From: Syntrophomonas zehnderi OL-4
Lineage (GTDB): Bacteria > Bacillota > Syntrophomonadia > Syntrophomonadales > Syntrophomonadaceae
DNA: 64,000 bases
Reading direction: 5' to 3'
Assembly: GCF_000983115.1 (NCBI RefSeq)
Contig: NZ_CGIH01000013.1
Span: forward strand, 1-64,000
The notes under the pieces are model-generated. The model ran no database searches and had not been told where the DNA came from. It saw nothing but the letters and a program-made list of their open reading frames with translations. This document shows positions 45,276 through 52,740 of this stretch, one piece after another (positions within the stretch are counted from its first letter, which is position 1; every line of letters starts with the position of its first letter). Made by a program: the position numbers and the translations under genes.

Positions 45276-45361
45276 ACCATTTCCCTCCTCCATATACTTC
45301 CTAAGAAAAACCATTCCCATTTAAAATAATCCCAATTGATTGCTAAGAGTAGCGTCCGCAT
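45272..45361 (-). CDS. 29-aa leader peptide coupled to the hydrogenase gene
   Basis: ATG at 45361 with a very strong GAGGAGGTGAAA site; the frame (MRTLLLAINWDYFKWEW...) ends with TGA overlapping the TTG start of the hydrogenase large subunit. Rich in Trp and aromatic residues (five W). It contains the ribosome binding site of the hydrogenase gene, so its translation should control that site. No family recognised. Confidence 0.5.
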   Translation of the reverse strand: MRTLLLAINWDYFKWEWFFLGSIWRREMV

Positions 45362-45443
45362 TTTCACCTCCTCACATTTGCCTTAAGCGCACCCTTAAAA
45401 ATATCCGGACAGGCTATCAAAAGGCTTCTGCAGCGGCATTTTA

Positions 45444-45604
45444 TAAAAAAATGACCGGCAAAGAAATGCCGGCCATTAATTTACAATACTTGCAACCTAG
45501 CTACGCTAAGCAGTGTATCCATATGAGCATCCCCTTTTCACCCTGGAAGGCCCGCAAGTTTCCTGTCGAACCCTAATGGCCAGAAAATCATAACGTTATA
45601 CGCC
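45444..45604 (-). ncRNA. Hydrogenase leader RNA, copy C, with terminator
   Basis: Minus-strand leader with the same conserved blocks as the two copies before hypA: GGCG..A.AACG.TATGAT, GGCC.TTAGGGTTC, GGAAAC, GCCTTCCA, GTGAAAAG and GATG (core 45576-45534). The central hairpin is kept with compensatory changes. It ends in a terminator, GGCCGGCA/TGCCGGTC (45474-45453) followed by seven T. The exported [FeFe]-hydrogenase operon begins 80-170 bases downstream. Confidence 0.75.
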
Positions 45605-45627
45605 TTAGATTAACCGGCTCGGAGCAT

Positions 45628-45656
45628 AGTATATGCTGTTGTCTGCCCCCTGTATC
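45628..45656 (-). promoter_or_regulatory. Putative promoter of the exported hydrogenase operon
   Basis: On the minus strand GATACA (45656-45651), 17-base spacer, TATACT (45633-45628). Transcription would start about 15 bases before the conserved leader RNA. The -35 is weak. Confidence 0.5.
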
Positions 45657-45841
45657 CTTCATGGATAAATTAGCGGATAGCCCGTCTGCATCTACGCAGG
45701 CTATAATAAGGTATGGCTGTATTTGATTTATAAAAGCAATTCCTACTGATTTTCAGGTGTTATAAAGGTGGATACTGGCCCATATTAAAAGATTAATTAT
45801 TTGATGTTAGTTTATCATCAAATATATATGCTGACAAGCAG

Positions 45842-45870
45842 TTGCCAACAAATGCTGATAGTATTATTCT
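45842..45870 (+). promoter_or_regulatory. Putative promoter of the nickel-handling operon
   Basis: TTGCCA (45842-45847), 17-base spacer, TATTCT (45865-45870), about 80 bases before the DUF3842 start. Confidence 0.5.
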
Positions 45871-45951
45871 GAACGTAGAACCCATCCAAAAACAAAACAG
45901 GTAAAAACTACACCAGGCTATACGGTTGGCAAAAAGAATGGAGGGGATGAT

Positions 45952-46377
45952 TTGAGGATCGCGGTGGTTGATGGACAGGGGGGAGGGATCGGACGACTTA
46001 TCGTTGAAAAGCTGCGTCAGGAAATGGGAACAGGCATTCAGATAATCGGCTTGGGAACCAATGCGGTAGCTAGTTCGGTTATGTTAAAAGCGGGGGCCAA
46101 TGAGGGGGCCAGCGGTGAAAATGCCGTCATTTTTAACGCAGGTAAGGTGGACTGTATAACCGGCTCAGTATCCATAATTGCGGCCAACTCTTTTGCCGGG
46201 GAGCTTACCGCCCGAATGGCAGAAGCTATTGCTACGGCAGATGCGGTTAAGGTCTTGATCCCTTTAAACCGCTCAGGGATACAGATAACCGGGACAATAG
46301 GCGAATCTTTGCCTATACAGGTTGATCATCTGGTGCAAAAAGTACGTGAACTGCTGGAAACGTATAATGAAATTTAA
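45952..46377 (+). CDS. DUF3842 family protein
   Basis: 141 aa. N-terminal nucleotide-binding-like loop RIAVVDGQGGGIGRLIVEKL, then GLGTNAVASSVMLKAGANEGASGENA and NRSGIQITG. Small cytosolic protein of unknown function common in anaerobic Firmicutes. It is the first gene of a run with FmdE-like and CooT-like genes ahead of the Ni/Co transporter, so a role in metal or cofactor handling is possible (inference). TTG start with GGAGGGGATGA upstream. Confidence 0.8.
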   Translation: MRIAVVDGQGGGIGRLIVEKLRQEMGTGIQIIGLGTNAVASSVMLKAGANEGASGENAVIFNAGKVDCITGSVSIIAANSFAGELTARMAEAIATADAVKVLIPLNRSGIQITGTIGESLPIQVDHLVQKVRELLETYNEI

Positions 46378-46425
46378 TTGACTATAGTGAAACTCCAAGA
46401 ATGTACAAGAAGGGTGGTAATTGTT

Positions 46426-47013
46426 TTGTGCAAGAATATGCCGCCATTGGAAATGGCTATTCAATTTCACGGTCATATATGCCCGGGTTTATTGATGGGC
46501 GTAAGGGTGGCCGAATTTGCCCAAGAAAAATTAGGAATTAGCCAGGCTGCTGATGAGGAATTGCTGGCTGTGGTAGAAACGGATTCCTGCGGAGTCGATG
46601 CCATACAGGCGATACTAAGCTGTACGTTCGGCAAAGGAAATCTGATATTTAAAGATTACGGCAAGAATGTATACACTATTGCCAGCCGGGAAAAACAACG
46701 CGCGCTGCGCATTGCTCAGAGATACAATAATCAAAAAAGCCCTGAATCCATGCGCTATCGTGAGCTTGCTCAAAAGGAGTATCTGACTGATGCTGAGACA
46801 GCGGAAAAAGAGAACCTGATTGGAATTATATTTGAGAAAATCATGAGTACGCCTTTTGAAGAAATATTCAGCTGGCAGGAAATTGATTTCGATTTCCCCC
46901 CCCGGGCTCAGATACGTGCTACGCTGCAGTGCGCGGTTTGCGGGGAAGGGGTTATGGATAGCAGGGCTACCGAAACCCCCCACGGTTTTATTTGCCCGAC
47001 CTGCTTGTCTTAA
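46426..47013 (+). CDS. FmdE/FwdE family protein with C-terminal zinc ribbon
   Basis: 195 aa from the TTG at 46426. The HGHICPGLLMGVRVAEFA start and VVETDSCGVDAIQAILSCTFGKGN (split) are FmdE signatures with the metal-binding Cys and His. It ends in a zinc ribbon (CAVCGEG ... CPTC). In bacteria without methanogenesis such proteins associate with molybdenum, tungsten or nickel enzymes; here it lies in a nickel locus. AAGAAGGGTGG is 8 bases before this TTG; the frame is open further upstream to the previous stop. Confidence 0.82.
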   Translation: MCKNMPPLEMAIQFHGHICPGLLMGVRVAEFAQEKLGISQAADEELLAVVETDSCGVDAIQAILSCTFGKGNLIFKDYGKNVYTIASREKQRALRIAQRYNNQKSPESMRYRELAQKEYLTDAETAEKENLIGIIFEKIMSTPFEEIFSWQEIDFDFPPRAQIRATLQCAVCGEGVMDSRATETPHGFICPTCLS

Positions 47014-47031
47014 AGAAGGAGGTAGAGCTTA

Positions 47032-47835
47032 ATGTGTGAATCTAATGTCTATATAGACCGGGAAGGTAAGGAAGAACTCCTTTTGGAGAGTGTGGATCGG
47101 ATCATCCCGGGCGAAGATGGCACTATATTTCTGGAGAGTATTTTCGGGGAACGCAAGGTGGTAAAAGCCCGTATTCGGGAAATGGAACTGGTGCATCATC
47201 GTATCATTCTCGAAGAAGTTCGAAATCCAGTTTTAAGTGATTATAGCCAGGAAATTTGGCTGGAACCAATGACCGACCATGGTCATTTTCACGGCGGTGA
47301 GGAAGTAAGGTTAGAGCTTTTTAAAGGCTACAATATGAAACCTGACTGCAAAGCATCCTTTGATGAACTCAAGGCCTTTGTGGCCAACGATGGATTAGTC
47401 AGTGAGGTGCAAATTAAAGAGCATCATGAAAACCTGGAAATTAATCTGGGTCAGGAAGCCGATGGACTTTTGCAGATTTATGTTAAGGAAAGCGGCGCGA
47501 AAGAACTTTATGCCAAGGTAGTAATGGAGATCGGGCACCATCATCATCATGGCCTTAAGCCGCTGGGGTTGCCGCTGGAAATAATACCTGTAGATTACAG
47601 CCATGCCCGTATGGGAGAAAACTATGAAATCCAGGTTCTAAAGGATGGTCAGCCTCTGCCGGGAGCTAATGTGAAAGTAACTTATGCCAGCACCAAGAAC
47701 CGAGAATATCCACATCGCTTAACCACGAACGAAGACGGTCGCGCCAAGATTTTTCTGACCGCCCGAGGAAATTACCTTTTTACAGTTCAAGAAAACAATA
47801 TCAGCAGTACTTATACACTCGTTAAGAGTTTTTAA
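47032..47835 (+). CDS. CooT-like nickel protein fused to DUF4198-like domain
   Basis: 267 aa. Residues 1-62 match CooT, the small Ni(II)-binding protein whose Cys2 is the ligand (MCESNVYIDREGKEELLLES, with IFGERKVVKARIREMEL). After a linker, residues 85-267 form DUF4198/NikM-like beta domains (LKGYNM, HHHHHG at about 165-169, PLEIIPVDYSHARMGENYE, LTTNEDGRAKIFL). CooT and DUF4198 are normally separate; both are tied to nickel uptake or storage. No signal peptide, so the fusion is cytosolic. GGAGGT precedes the ATG. Confidence 0.82.
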   Translation: MCESNVYIDREGKEELLLESVDRIIPGEDGTIFLESIFGERKVVKARIREMELVHHRIILEEVRNPVLSDYSQEIWLEPMTDHGHFHGGEEVRLELFKGYNMKPDCKASFDELKAFVANDGLVSEVQIKEHHENLEINLGQEADGLLQIYVKESGAKELYAKVVMEIGHHHHHGLKPLGLPLEIIPVDYSHARMGENYEIQVLKDGQPLPGANVKVTYASTKNREYPHRLTTNEDGRAKIFLTARGNYLFTVQENNISSTYTLVKSF

Positions 47836-48036
47836 AAACCGGTGCGGAAATTTAATGAGAAAAATTATATTACGGGGATTAATTATAACCAAAAAACAAC
47901 TATTTTTATAATTTTAAGCAGGAAAAACAGAGTAACTGTTGAATATTTCGTTTAATTAGCACCATGAAGGCGCAACGTTGGATTTATTCCCTATTTACCG
48001 AATGTCAGATTAATTTATATACAATATATAACGTGT

Positions 48037-48089
48037 ACCATGAAGGTATTAACCCGTCATAGATAGGTTGAGCTTTTCATGGTTTTTTA
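48037..48089 (+). terminator. Terminator/attenuator hairpin ahead of cbiM
   Basis: ACCATGAA (48037-48044) pairs with TTCATGGT (48076-48083), with an inner AACC/GGTT, then TTTTTT. A TATACAAT sequence near 48018-48025 could be a promoter starting just before it, making this an attenuator of the transporter genes rather than only the end of the preceding operon. The rest of the 320-base gap is AT-rich without a gene. Confidence 0.65.
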
Positions 48090-48158
48090 TTTTCGGTTGA
48101 GGGAAGTGTTTTGTGCTGTTGCGGCAGGTTTGTTTACAAAAAAGGGGGAGGTATTTAG

Positions 48159-48881
48159 ATGCATATTCCGGATGGTTATTTAAGTCCACAGACAGCTATT
48201 CCTTTTGTTGCGCTTATGATCCCGGTTTGGGGTATAGCGGTCAAAAAGGTGCAAAAAACGCTGAAAAAAAAGGAAGTGCCCGTATTAGCTATCGGGGCAG
48301 CTTTTTCATTTACGATTATGATGTTTAATCTGCCGATACCTGGCGGCAGTTCCGCACATGCGGTGGGGGCGGTATTACTGGCAATTCTGTTAGGGCCTTG
48401 GGCCGCCTGCATAGGTGTGTCCGTGGCCCTTATAATACAAGCCCTGATTTTTGGGGACGGCGGGGTACTGGCTATCGGAGCCAATTGCTTTAACATGGGA
48501 TTTGTTATGCCTATGGTCGGTTATTATGTATACCGGCTTATAAAAGGCCAGGCCGAATCCCTGTCAACCCGTTCCCTGATAGCTGCTTTCATGGCTGGAT
48601 ATCTAGGCTTAAATGCTGCGGCGTTAATAACGGCAGTAGAATTCGGCTCCCAATACCACTTATTCCAGGCAGCCAATGGCATGCCGCTATATTTCCCGGT
48701 TCCTCTTAAGGTGGCAGTAGCCGCTATGATGAGTGAACACTTGATCCTGGCCGGGCCGGTTGAAGGTCTGGTAACAGCCCTGGGGGTATGGTTTGTGGGG
48801 AAAAACTATCCGGCTATTATGGCGGAACGTATGGAAATTGGCGGCAGGTTAGATGATTGGGGGGTTGGCAAGCATGTTTAA
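48159..48881 (+). CDS. cbiM: Nickel/cobalt ECF transporter substrate-binding membrane protein
   Basis: 240 aa. The MHIPDGYLSPQ N-terminus supplies the metal ligands (free amine and His2) seen in CbiM/NikM. About seven helices follow, with GGSSAHAVGAVLLAILLGPW and FGDGGVLAIGANCFNMGFVMP, which carry conserved family histidine/asparagine motifs. It captures Ni2+ or Co2+ at the membrane. Given the [NiFe]-hydrogenase downstream, nickel is more likely. GGGGGAGG precedes the ATG. Confidence 0.92.
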   Translation: MHIPDGYLSPQTAIPFVALMIPVWGIAVKKVQKTLKKKEVPVLAIGAAFSFTIMMFNLPIPGGSSAHAVGAVLLAILLGPWAACIGVSVALIIQALIFGDGGVLAIGANCFNMGFVMPMVGYYVYRLIKGQAESLSTRSLIAAFMAGYLGLNAAALITAVEFGSQYHLFQAANGMPLYFPVPLKVAVAAMMSEHLILAGPVEGLVTALGVWFVGKNYPAIMAERMEIGGRLDDWGVGKHV

Positions 48882-49188
48882 GAGTTTTCGCAAGTTGTGG
48901 CTGGTACTGGGTGTATTAATTGTTCTCTCACCACTGGGATTGATTGCAACCGGAACTGCATTTGGGGAATGGGGTTTGGATGAGTTGATGGAAGAGGTGG
49001 GTTTTATCCCGGCCGGACTAGAGAAACTAGCTGACTTTTGGACCAGAAGTCCCCTGCCGGATTATGCCATACCTGGTCTGGATGCCACTTTGGTTCAATC
49101 TGCGGGCGGCTACATATTATCGGCTGTAGTAGGAGCGGCTTTGGTTATAGCAATTCTGAGCCTGCTCGCCAAAATCGTTAAGGACTAG
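48874..49188 (+). CDS. PDGLE-domain component of the Ni/Co transporter (CbiN/NikN-like)
   Basis: 104 aa, two helices (LWLVLGVLIVLSPLGLIATG; ILSAVVGAALVIAILSLLA) flanking an external segment with SPLPDYAIPGL. This is the PDGLE family that replaces CbiN in many Firmicutes. The ATG at 48874 overlaps the cbiM stop by 8 bases, and GGGGGG lies upstream. Needed with CbiM for metal capture. Confidence 0.85.
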   Translation: MFKSFRKLWLVLGVLIVLSPLGLIATGTAFGEWGLDELMEEVGFIPAGLEKLADFWTRSPLPDYAIPGLDATLVQSAGGYILSAVVGAALVIAILSLLAKIVKD

Positions 49189-49214
49189 GGAAAAGAAAGA
49201 AAGGGAAGAAATAC

Positions 49215-50099
49215 ATGCTGCTTCCTGAGTGGATGATTGACGAATATGACATCGATCCTCCCGTAACCTTGGCTAAAGGCCGCTCCAGCAATTATCTAAC
49301 TAAGAGTATTCGCAATATGCGCTCAGTAATATGTGAGGATTTGCAAACCGAGCGTTTTGCCAGACAGGCTGGATTGTTGCAACGGCTTAAACCTGGTATA
49401 AAACTGCTGGCAATGATCCTGCTAATACTGGCGGCCAGTTTGTGCCGACAGATATCTTTTTTGCTGCTACTTTGGCTGGTCACTTTAGTATTTATGCGAA
49501 TGTCTCGTTTACCGGTATGGGTTCTGCAAAAACGTATCTGGGGCTTTATTCCCTTGATTACCTTGCTTTTTACCTTGCCCATGACCCTCAACGTATTCGT
49601 TGATGGCACCCCTTTGGTAACGCTTTATCAATCAGCCCGGGCCGATAACTGGCTGGGTATTACCTGGCCAACCGTACTGTTTGTCAGTCAAGAGGGAGTC
49701 CTGGCCGTAACCTTCCTTTTTTTAAGAGTGGGGAATTCTTTATCCCTGGGGGTCATACTGGTTATGACTACACCGGTGGCAGATATTTTTAATTCCTTGC
49801 GTTTGCTGCGAATACCACCGCTATTTATAATGATTATTGAAATGACTTATAGGTATATAATCGTGCTCTTATCTGTTTCGATGGAAATGTTTGAGGCTCG
49901 CAGGCTGCGTACTGTAGGAGATATACCGGCCAAATGGCAACGAGCGCAAATAGGTTCCTCCATCGCCTCCCTTTTTGCCCGTAGCATGACGCTTGCCGAG
50001 GAGGTCTATCAGGCGATGTGTGCCCGGGGTTATACGGGTGAAATAACTGCAAACCAGCCGTGTGAATTTCCCCGTCTGGATCTGATGGCGCAAATATGA
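49215..50099 (+). CDS. cbiQ: Ni/Co ECF transporter transmembrane protein
   Basis: 294 aa with five or so helices; a long cytosolic N-terminal region of about 65 residues precedes them, which is unusual. The coupling-helix motifs are present (FEARRLRTVGD, ARSMTLAEEVYQAMCARGYTG). It links the substrate protein CbiM to the ATPase CbiO. GGAAG upstream of the ATG. Confidence 0.9.
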   Translation: MLLPEWMIDEYDIDPPVTLAKGRSSNYLTKSIRNMRSVICEDLQTERFARQAGLLQRLKPGIKLLAMILLILAASLCRQISFLLLLWLVTLVFMRMSRLPVWVLQKRIWGFIPLITLLFTLPMTLNVFVDGTPLVTLYQSARADNWLGITWPTVLFVSQEGVLAVTFLFLRVGNSLSLGVILVMTTPVADIFNSLRLLRIPPLFIMIIEMTYRYIIVLLSVSMEMFEARRLRTVGDIPAKWQRAQIGSSIASLFARSMTLAEEVYQAMCARGYTGEITANQPCEFPRLDLMAQI

Positions 50100-50142
50100 T
50101 AAGCTGTGTTAATAATATCAGCTTGCTATCGGGGGGCTTATT

Positions 50143-50940
50143 CTGGCCGGTACAATCTTAGAGTTGGATTGCGTATCATTTAGTTATGACGGTTACGAAT
50201 ACTTGTTTGACGATTTTAGCCTGAAGATATCATCCGGGGAGAGTGTTTGTATCCTAGGGGCCAATGGTTCAGGCAAATCTACGCTGTTAAAAATACTCTG
50301 CGGTTTGGCTTATCCGTCTAAAGGTAGTTTTTGGGCTTTTGGTCAGAAAATTACGGAAGATTTGCTGGAAGATAATCGCATTGCGCAAAAATTTCACCGC
50401 CGTATAGGATTTATTTTTCAAAACTCTGATGCCCAGTTATTTAATTCCCGGGTATGGGATGAAATAGCCTTTGGCCCGTACCAGCTCGGCTTAAGTAAAG
50501 AAGAAGTCAGGGCCAGGGTCGAGGATGTATTGACGATGCTTAATCTAAAAAACCTCGCCGACCGTTCCCCCTATCGCCTGAGCGGAGGAGAGAAAAAAAA
50601 AGTCGCCGTTGCTTCTGCTCTGATTCTTAATCCAGAGGTTTTAATTCTGGATGAGCCTACCAACGGGTTAGATCCCAAAACCCAACGCTGGCTGATTGAG
50701 TTGTTGCTGGAGTTAAATAAACGCGGTCGTACGATTATTACGTCTACCCACAATCTGGATCTGGCGCATGCCATCTCAAAACGGGCTCTGGTATTGTCGG
50801 AAGACCATCGGCTGGTATACGATGGCCCCTGCCACCAAGCTCTGGCAGACAGTCAATTGCTAATGTCGGTAAACCTGATTGACGAATACCATCATGTGCA
50901 TGATGCTAAAGAACATAGACATCGTTATACACATGGTTAA
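50143..50940 (+). CDS. cbiO: Ni/Co ECF transporter ATP-binding protein
   Basis: 265 aa if started at the CTG at 50143. Walker A GANGSGKST, FIFQNSDAQLFN (typical ECF Q-loop), signature LSGGEKKKVAVASAL, Walker B VLILDEPTNGLDP and a histidine-rich tail (YHHVHDAKEHRHRYTHG). The TTG at 50164 has no ribosome binding site and would remove the first beta strand (ILELDCVSF), while GGGGGG is 6 bases before CTG 50143, so I prefer this rare start (inference). Energises nickel import. Confidence 0.85.
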   Translation: MAGTILELDCVSFSYDGYEYLFDDFSLKISSGESVCILGANGSGKSTLLKILCGLAYPSKGSFWAFGQKITEDLLEDNRIAQKFHRRIGFIFQNSDAQLFNSRVWDEIAFGPYQLGLSKEEVRARVEDVLTMLNLKNLADRSPYRLSGGEKKKVAVASALILNPEVLILDEPTNGLDPKTQRWLIELLLELNKRGRTIITSTHNLDLAHAISKRALVLSEDHRLVYDGPCHQALADSQLLMSVNLIDEYHHVHDAKEHRHRYTHG

Positions 50941-51186
50941 GATTTGTAAATGCGCAGATTGCGGAGAGAATTACCTTGGATATTTCTAAATCCCCGTTAT
51001 GTTTACTTTTTCTAAATCATATAATTGAAAATGGCTTTTTAATTACTACATCTTGCTATGAGGGGCATTATGTAATAAAAAAAATATAATATTTTTCTGC
51101 AGGATTTTAGCTATTCCGCATAGAATGTAAACTTTGATATTGCCCAAAAAAGCTCCTGTTCTATTCTCCGAGCCTGCGATTCTATC

Positions 51187-51356
51187 GGCAATGAATGCTA
51201 TGATGACCAGGTCTAAGGGTTCATTGGGAAACGAATGAGCCTTCCATTGTGAAAAGGAGATGCTTGAGGTTAGGCAACGAATAAGCGTATCTATGAAAGA
51301 TACAGGCTTATCAATGTGCGCATTGCTGCCCAGCATTTCTAGGCTGGGCTTTTTTT
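51187..51356 (+). ncRNA. Hydrogenase leader RNA, copy A, with terminator
   Basis: First of two tandem elements ahead of hypA. A 44-base block (51213-51256) is identical in copy B. It contains the hairpin GGTTCATT/AATGAGCC (51218-51225/51234-51241) with GGGAAACG loop, then CTTCCATTGTGAAAAG. A further hairpin (GTATC/GATAC near 51292) precedes the terminator GCCCAGC/GCTGGGC with T7 (51328-51356). GCAATG (51188-51193) can pair with CATTGC (51321-51326), next to the terminator. Confidence 0.8.
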
Positions 51357-51419
51357 ATGGATGGGATAAGACATATTACATATGTATAAAGATAAAAATC
51401 TTCGAGTTTGATAGTCTAC

Positions 51420-51582
51420 GGCGATGAACGCTATGATGATCAGGCCTAAGGGTTCATTGGGAAACGAATGAGCCTTCCATTGTGAAAAGAAGATGTTGAG
51501 GTCGGACACGGCATAAGTGTATCCAGGAAGGATACTTATTGCATGTTTTTGAAAACCCAGCATTTCTTGGCTGGGTTTTTTG
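51420..51582 (+). ncRNA. Hydrogenase leader RNA, copy B, with terminator
   Basis: Second tandem element, core 51446-51489. Same order: conserved TATGAT block, central hairpin, GCCTTCCATTGTGAAAAG, a variable hairpin (AGTGTATCC/GGATACTT, about 51515-51537) and a terminator AACCCAGC/GCTGGGTT with T6 (51554-51582). GCGATGA (51421-51427) can pair with TTATTGC (51536-51542). hypA starts 50 bases after the terminator, so expression of the hyp/[NiFe] operon must pass two terminators. Confidence 0.8.
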
Positions 51583-51631
51583 GCCTTTAGGTATTTGAAA
51601 ATAACCGGATTTTTCAAAAAGGATGTTTTGG

Positions 51632-51985
51632 ATGCATGAGTTATCTCTAATGGAAGGCGTTATGGAAATAGTAAAAGATAGTGCCGCCCAGAACAATATC
51701 AAACGGGTTAAACATTTAAAGTTGGTAGTGGGCAAATTTTCCATGGCCCTGCCCGACAGTCTGCGATTTGCCTTTGATGCTTTGGCGGGAGTTGAGGAAC
51801 TATTTCAAGGGGCGGTTTTGGAAATCGAAGAAAAAGATATAATATGTCTCTGCCAGCAATGCCAGCAGAGAACTACCATTGAAGATGGTTTCCATTTTGT
51901 TTGTTCCAGTTGCGGATCAATCCGGTTGGAAATAGTCCAGGGTCGGGAACTGTATTTGGATTACTATGAAGGGGACGAAAACTGA
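51632..51985 (+). CDS. hypA: Hydrogenase nickel incorporation protein HypA
   Basis: 117 aa. Begins MHELSLMEGV with the nickel ligands M1-H2-E3; the zinc site is formed by CQQCQQ and CSSCGS pairs. It delivers Ni to the [NiFe]-hydrogenase large subunit with HypB. The ATG at 51632 is the family start and has AAAAAGGA 8 bases upstream. The stop overlaps hypB by one base. Confidence 0.95.
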   Translation: MHELSLMEGVMEIVKDSAAQNNIKRVKHLKLVVGKFSMALPDSLRFAFDALAGVEELFQGAVLEIEEKDIICLCQQCQQRTTIEDGFHFVCSSCGSIRLEIVQGRELYLDYYEGDEN

Positions 51986-52650
51986 TGGTACAAGTTCGTT
52001 TGGAAAGCAATCTATTAGGAGCCAATGAAATGCTGGCCAGGAAAAACCGGGGTGTTTTTCAGAGTCAGGGTTTGCTGGTAATTAACCTGATGAGTTCTCC
52101 GGGTTCTGGTAAAACAACGCTTTTAGAGAAAACCATTGAATATTTGGGTGACCGGCTGAAAATTGGGGTTATTGAAGGAGACCTTTATACCGATCAGGAT
52201 GCCCGGCGGATCGAACAAAAAGGGGTGCGGGTAATCCAGATTAATACGGAAGGTGCCTGCCACCTGGATGCAGGGATGGTAGGCAAGGCTTTTGCAGAGC
52301 TTCCCGGTGATGATTTGGATTTGCTATTTATTGAGAATGTCGGCAACCTGGTATGTCCGGCTGAATTCGATCTGGGGGAGGATTTCAAGGCAGTCGTCAT
52401 CAGTACTACCGAAGGCAATGATAAACCATTAAAATACCCGCTAATTTTCCGTGAGGCCCGGGTCATTTTGCTGAACAAAATAGACCTTTTACCTTATACA
52501 GATTTTAGTTTGGAAAGGTTCAGAGAAGATCTGGCCCAGATTAATCCAACGGCTCCCGTATTTTTAGTTTCCGGTCGTACCGGCCAGGGAATCAAAGAAT
52601 GGAATGAGTGGTTATTAGGGGAGGTGAGGACGAGAGGGATTAAGGATTGA
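51985..52650 (+). CDS. hypB: Hydrogenase nickel incorporation GTPase HypB
   Basis: 221-aa SIMIBI GTPase. Walker A SSPGSGKTT, the metal/switch region EGDLYTDQDA and ENVGNLVCP, and the base motif LLNKIDLLP. It lacks the histidine-rich N-terminal nickel store present in some homologues. GTP hydrolysis drives Ni transfer from HypA. Overlaps hypA (TGATG) and is followed by a 90-base gap to the hydrogenase structural genes. Confidence 0.95.
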   Translation: MVQVRLESNLLGANEMLARKNRGVFQSQGLLVINLMSSPGSGKTTLLEKTIEYLGDRLKIGVIEGDLYTDQDARRIEQKGVRVIQINTEGACHLDAGMVGKAFAELPGDDLDLLFIENVGNLVCPAEFDLGEDFKAVVISTTEGNDKPLKYPLIFREARVILLNKIDLLPYTDFSLERFREDLAQINPTAPVFLVSGRTGQGIKEWNEWLLGEVRTRGIKD

Positions 52651-52740
52651 AAAGGGGTTTGAAGAAGCAGAATTAATTTTAAACGTTAAATCCCGAGGGT
52701 AGTAAATTCTTATTAATTTTATTGGGGGGGAATGTTTTAA

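Noticed and set aside
47836-48158. Cobalamin or NiCo riboswitch ahead of cbiM
   Set aside because: No B12-box or NiCo-type conserved segments are seen; only a short terminator-like hairpin is supported.
51187-51300. Hammerhead ribozyme, c-di-GMP or Moco riboswitch identity for the hydrogenase leader RNA
   Set aside because: TATGAT and GGAAAC recall parts of such motifs, but the conserved core sequences and order of those classes are absent.
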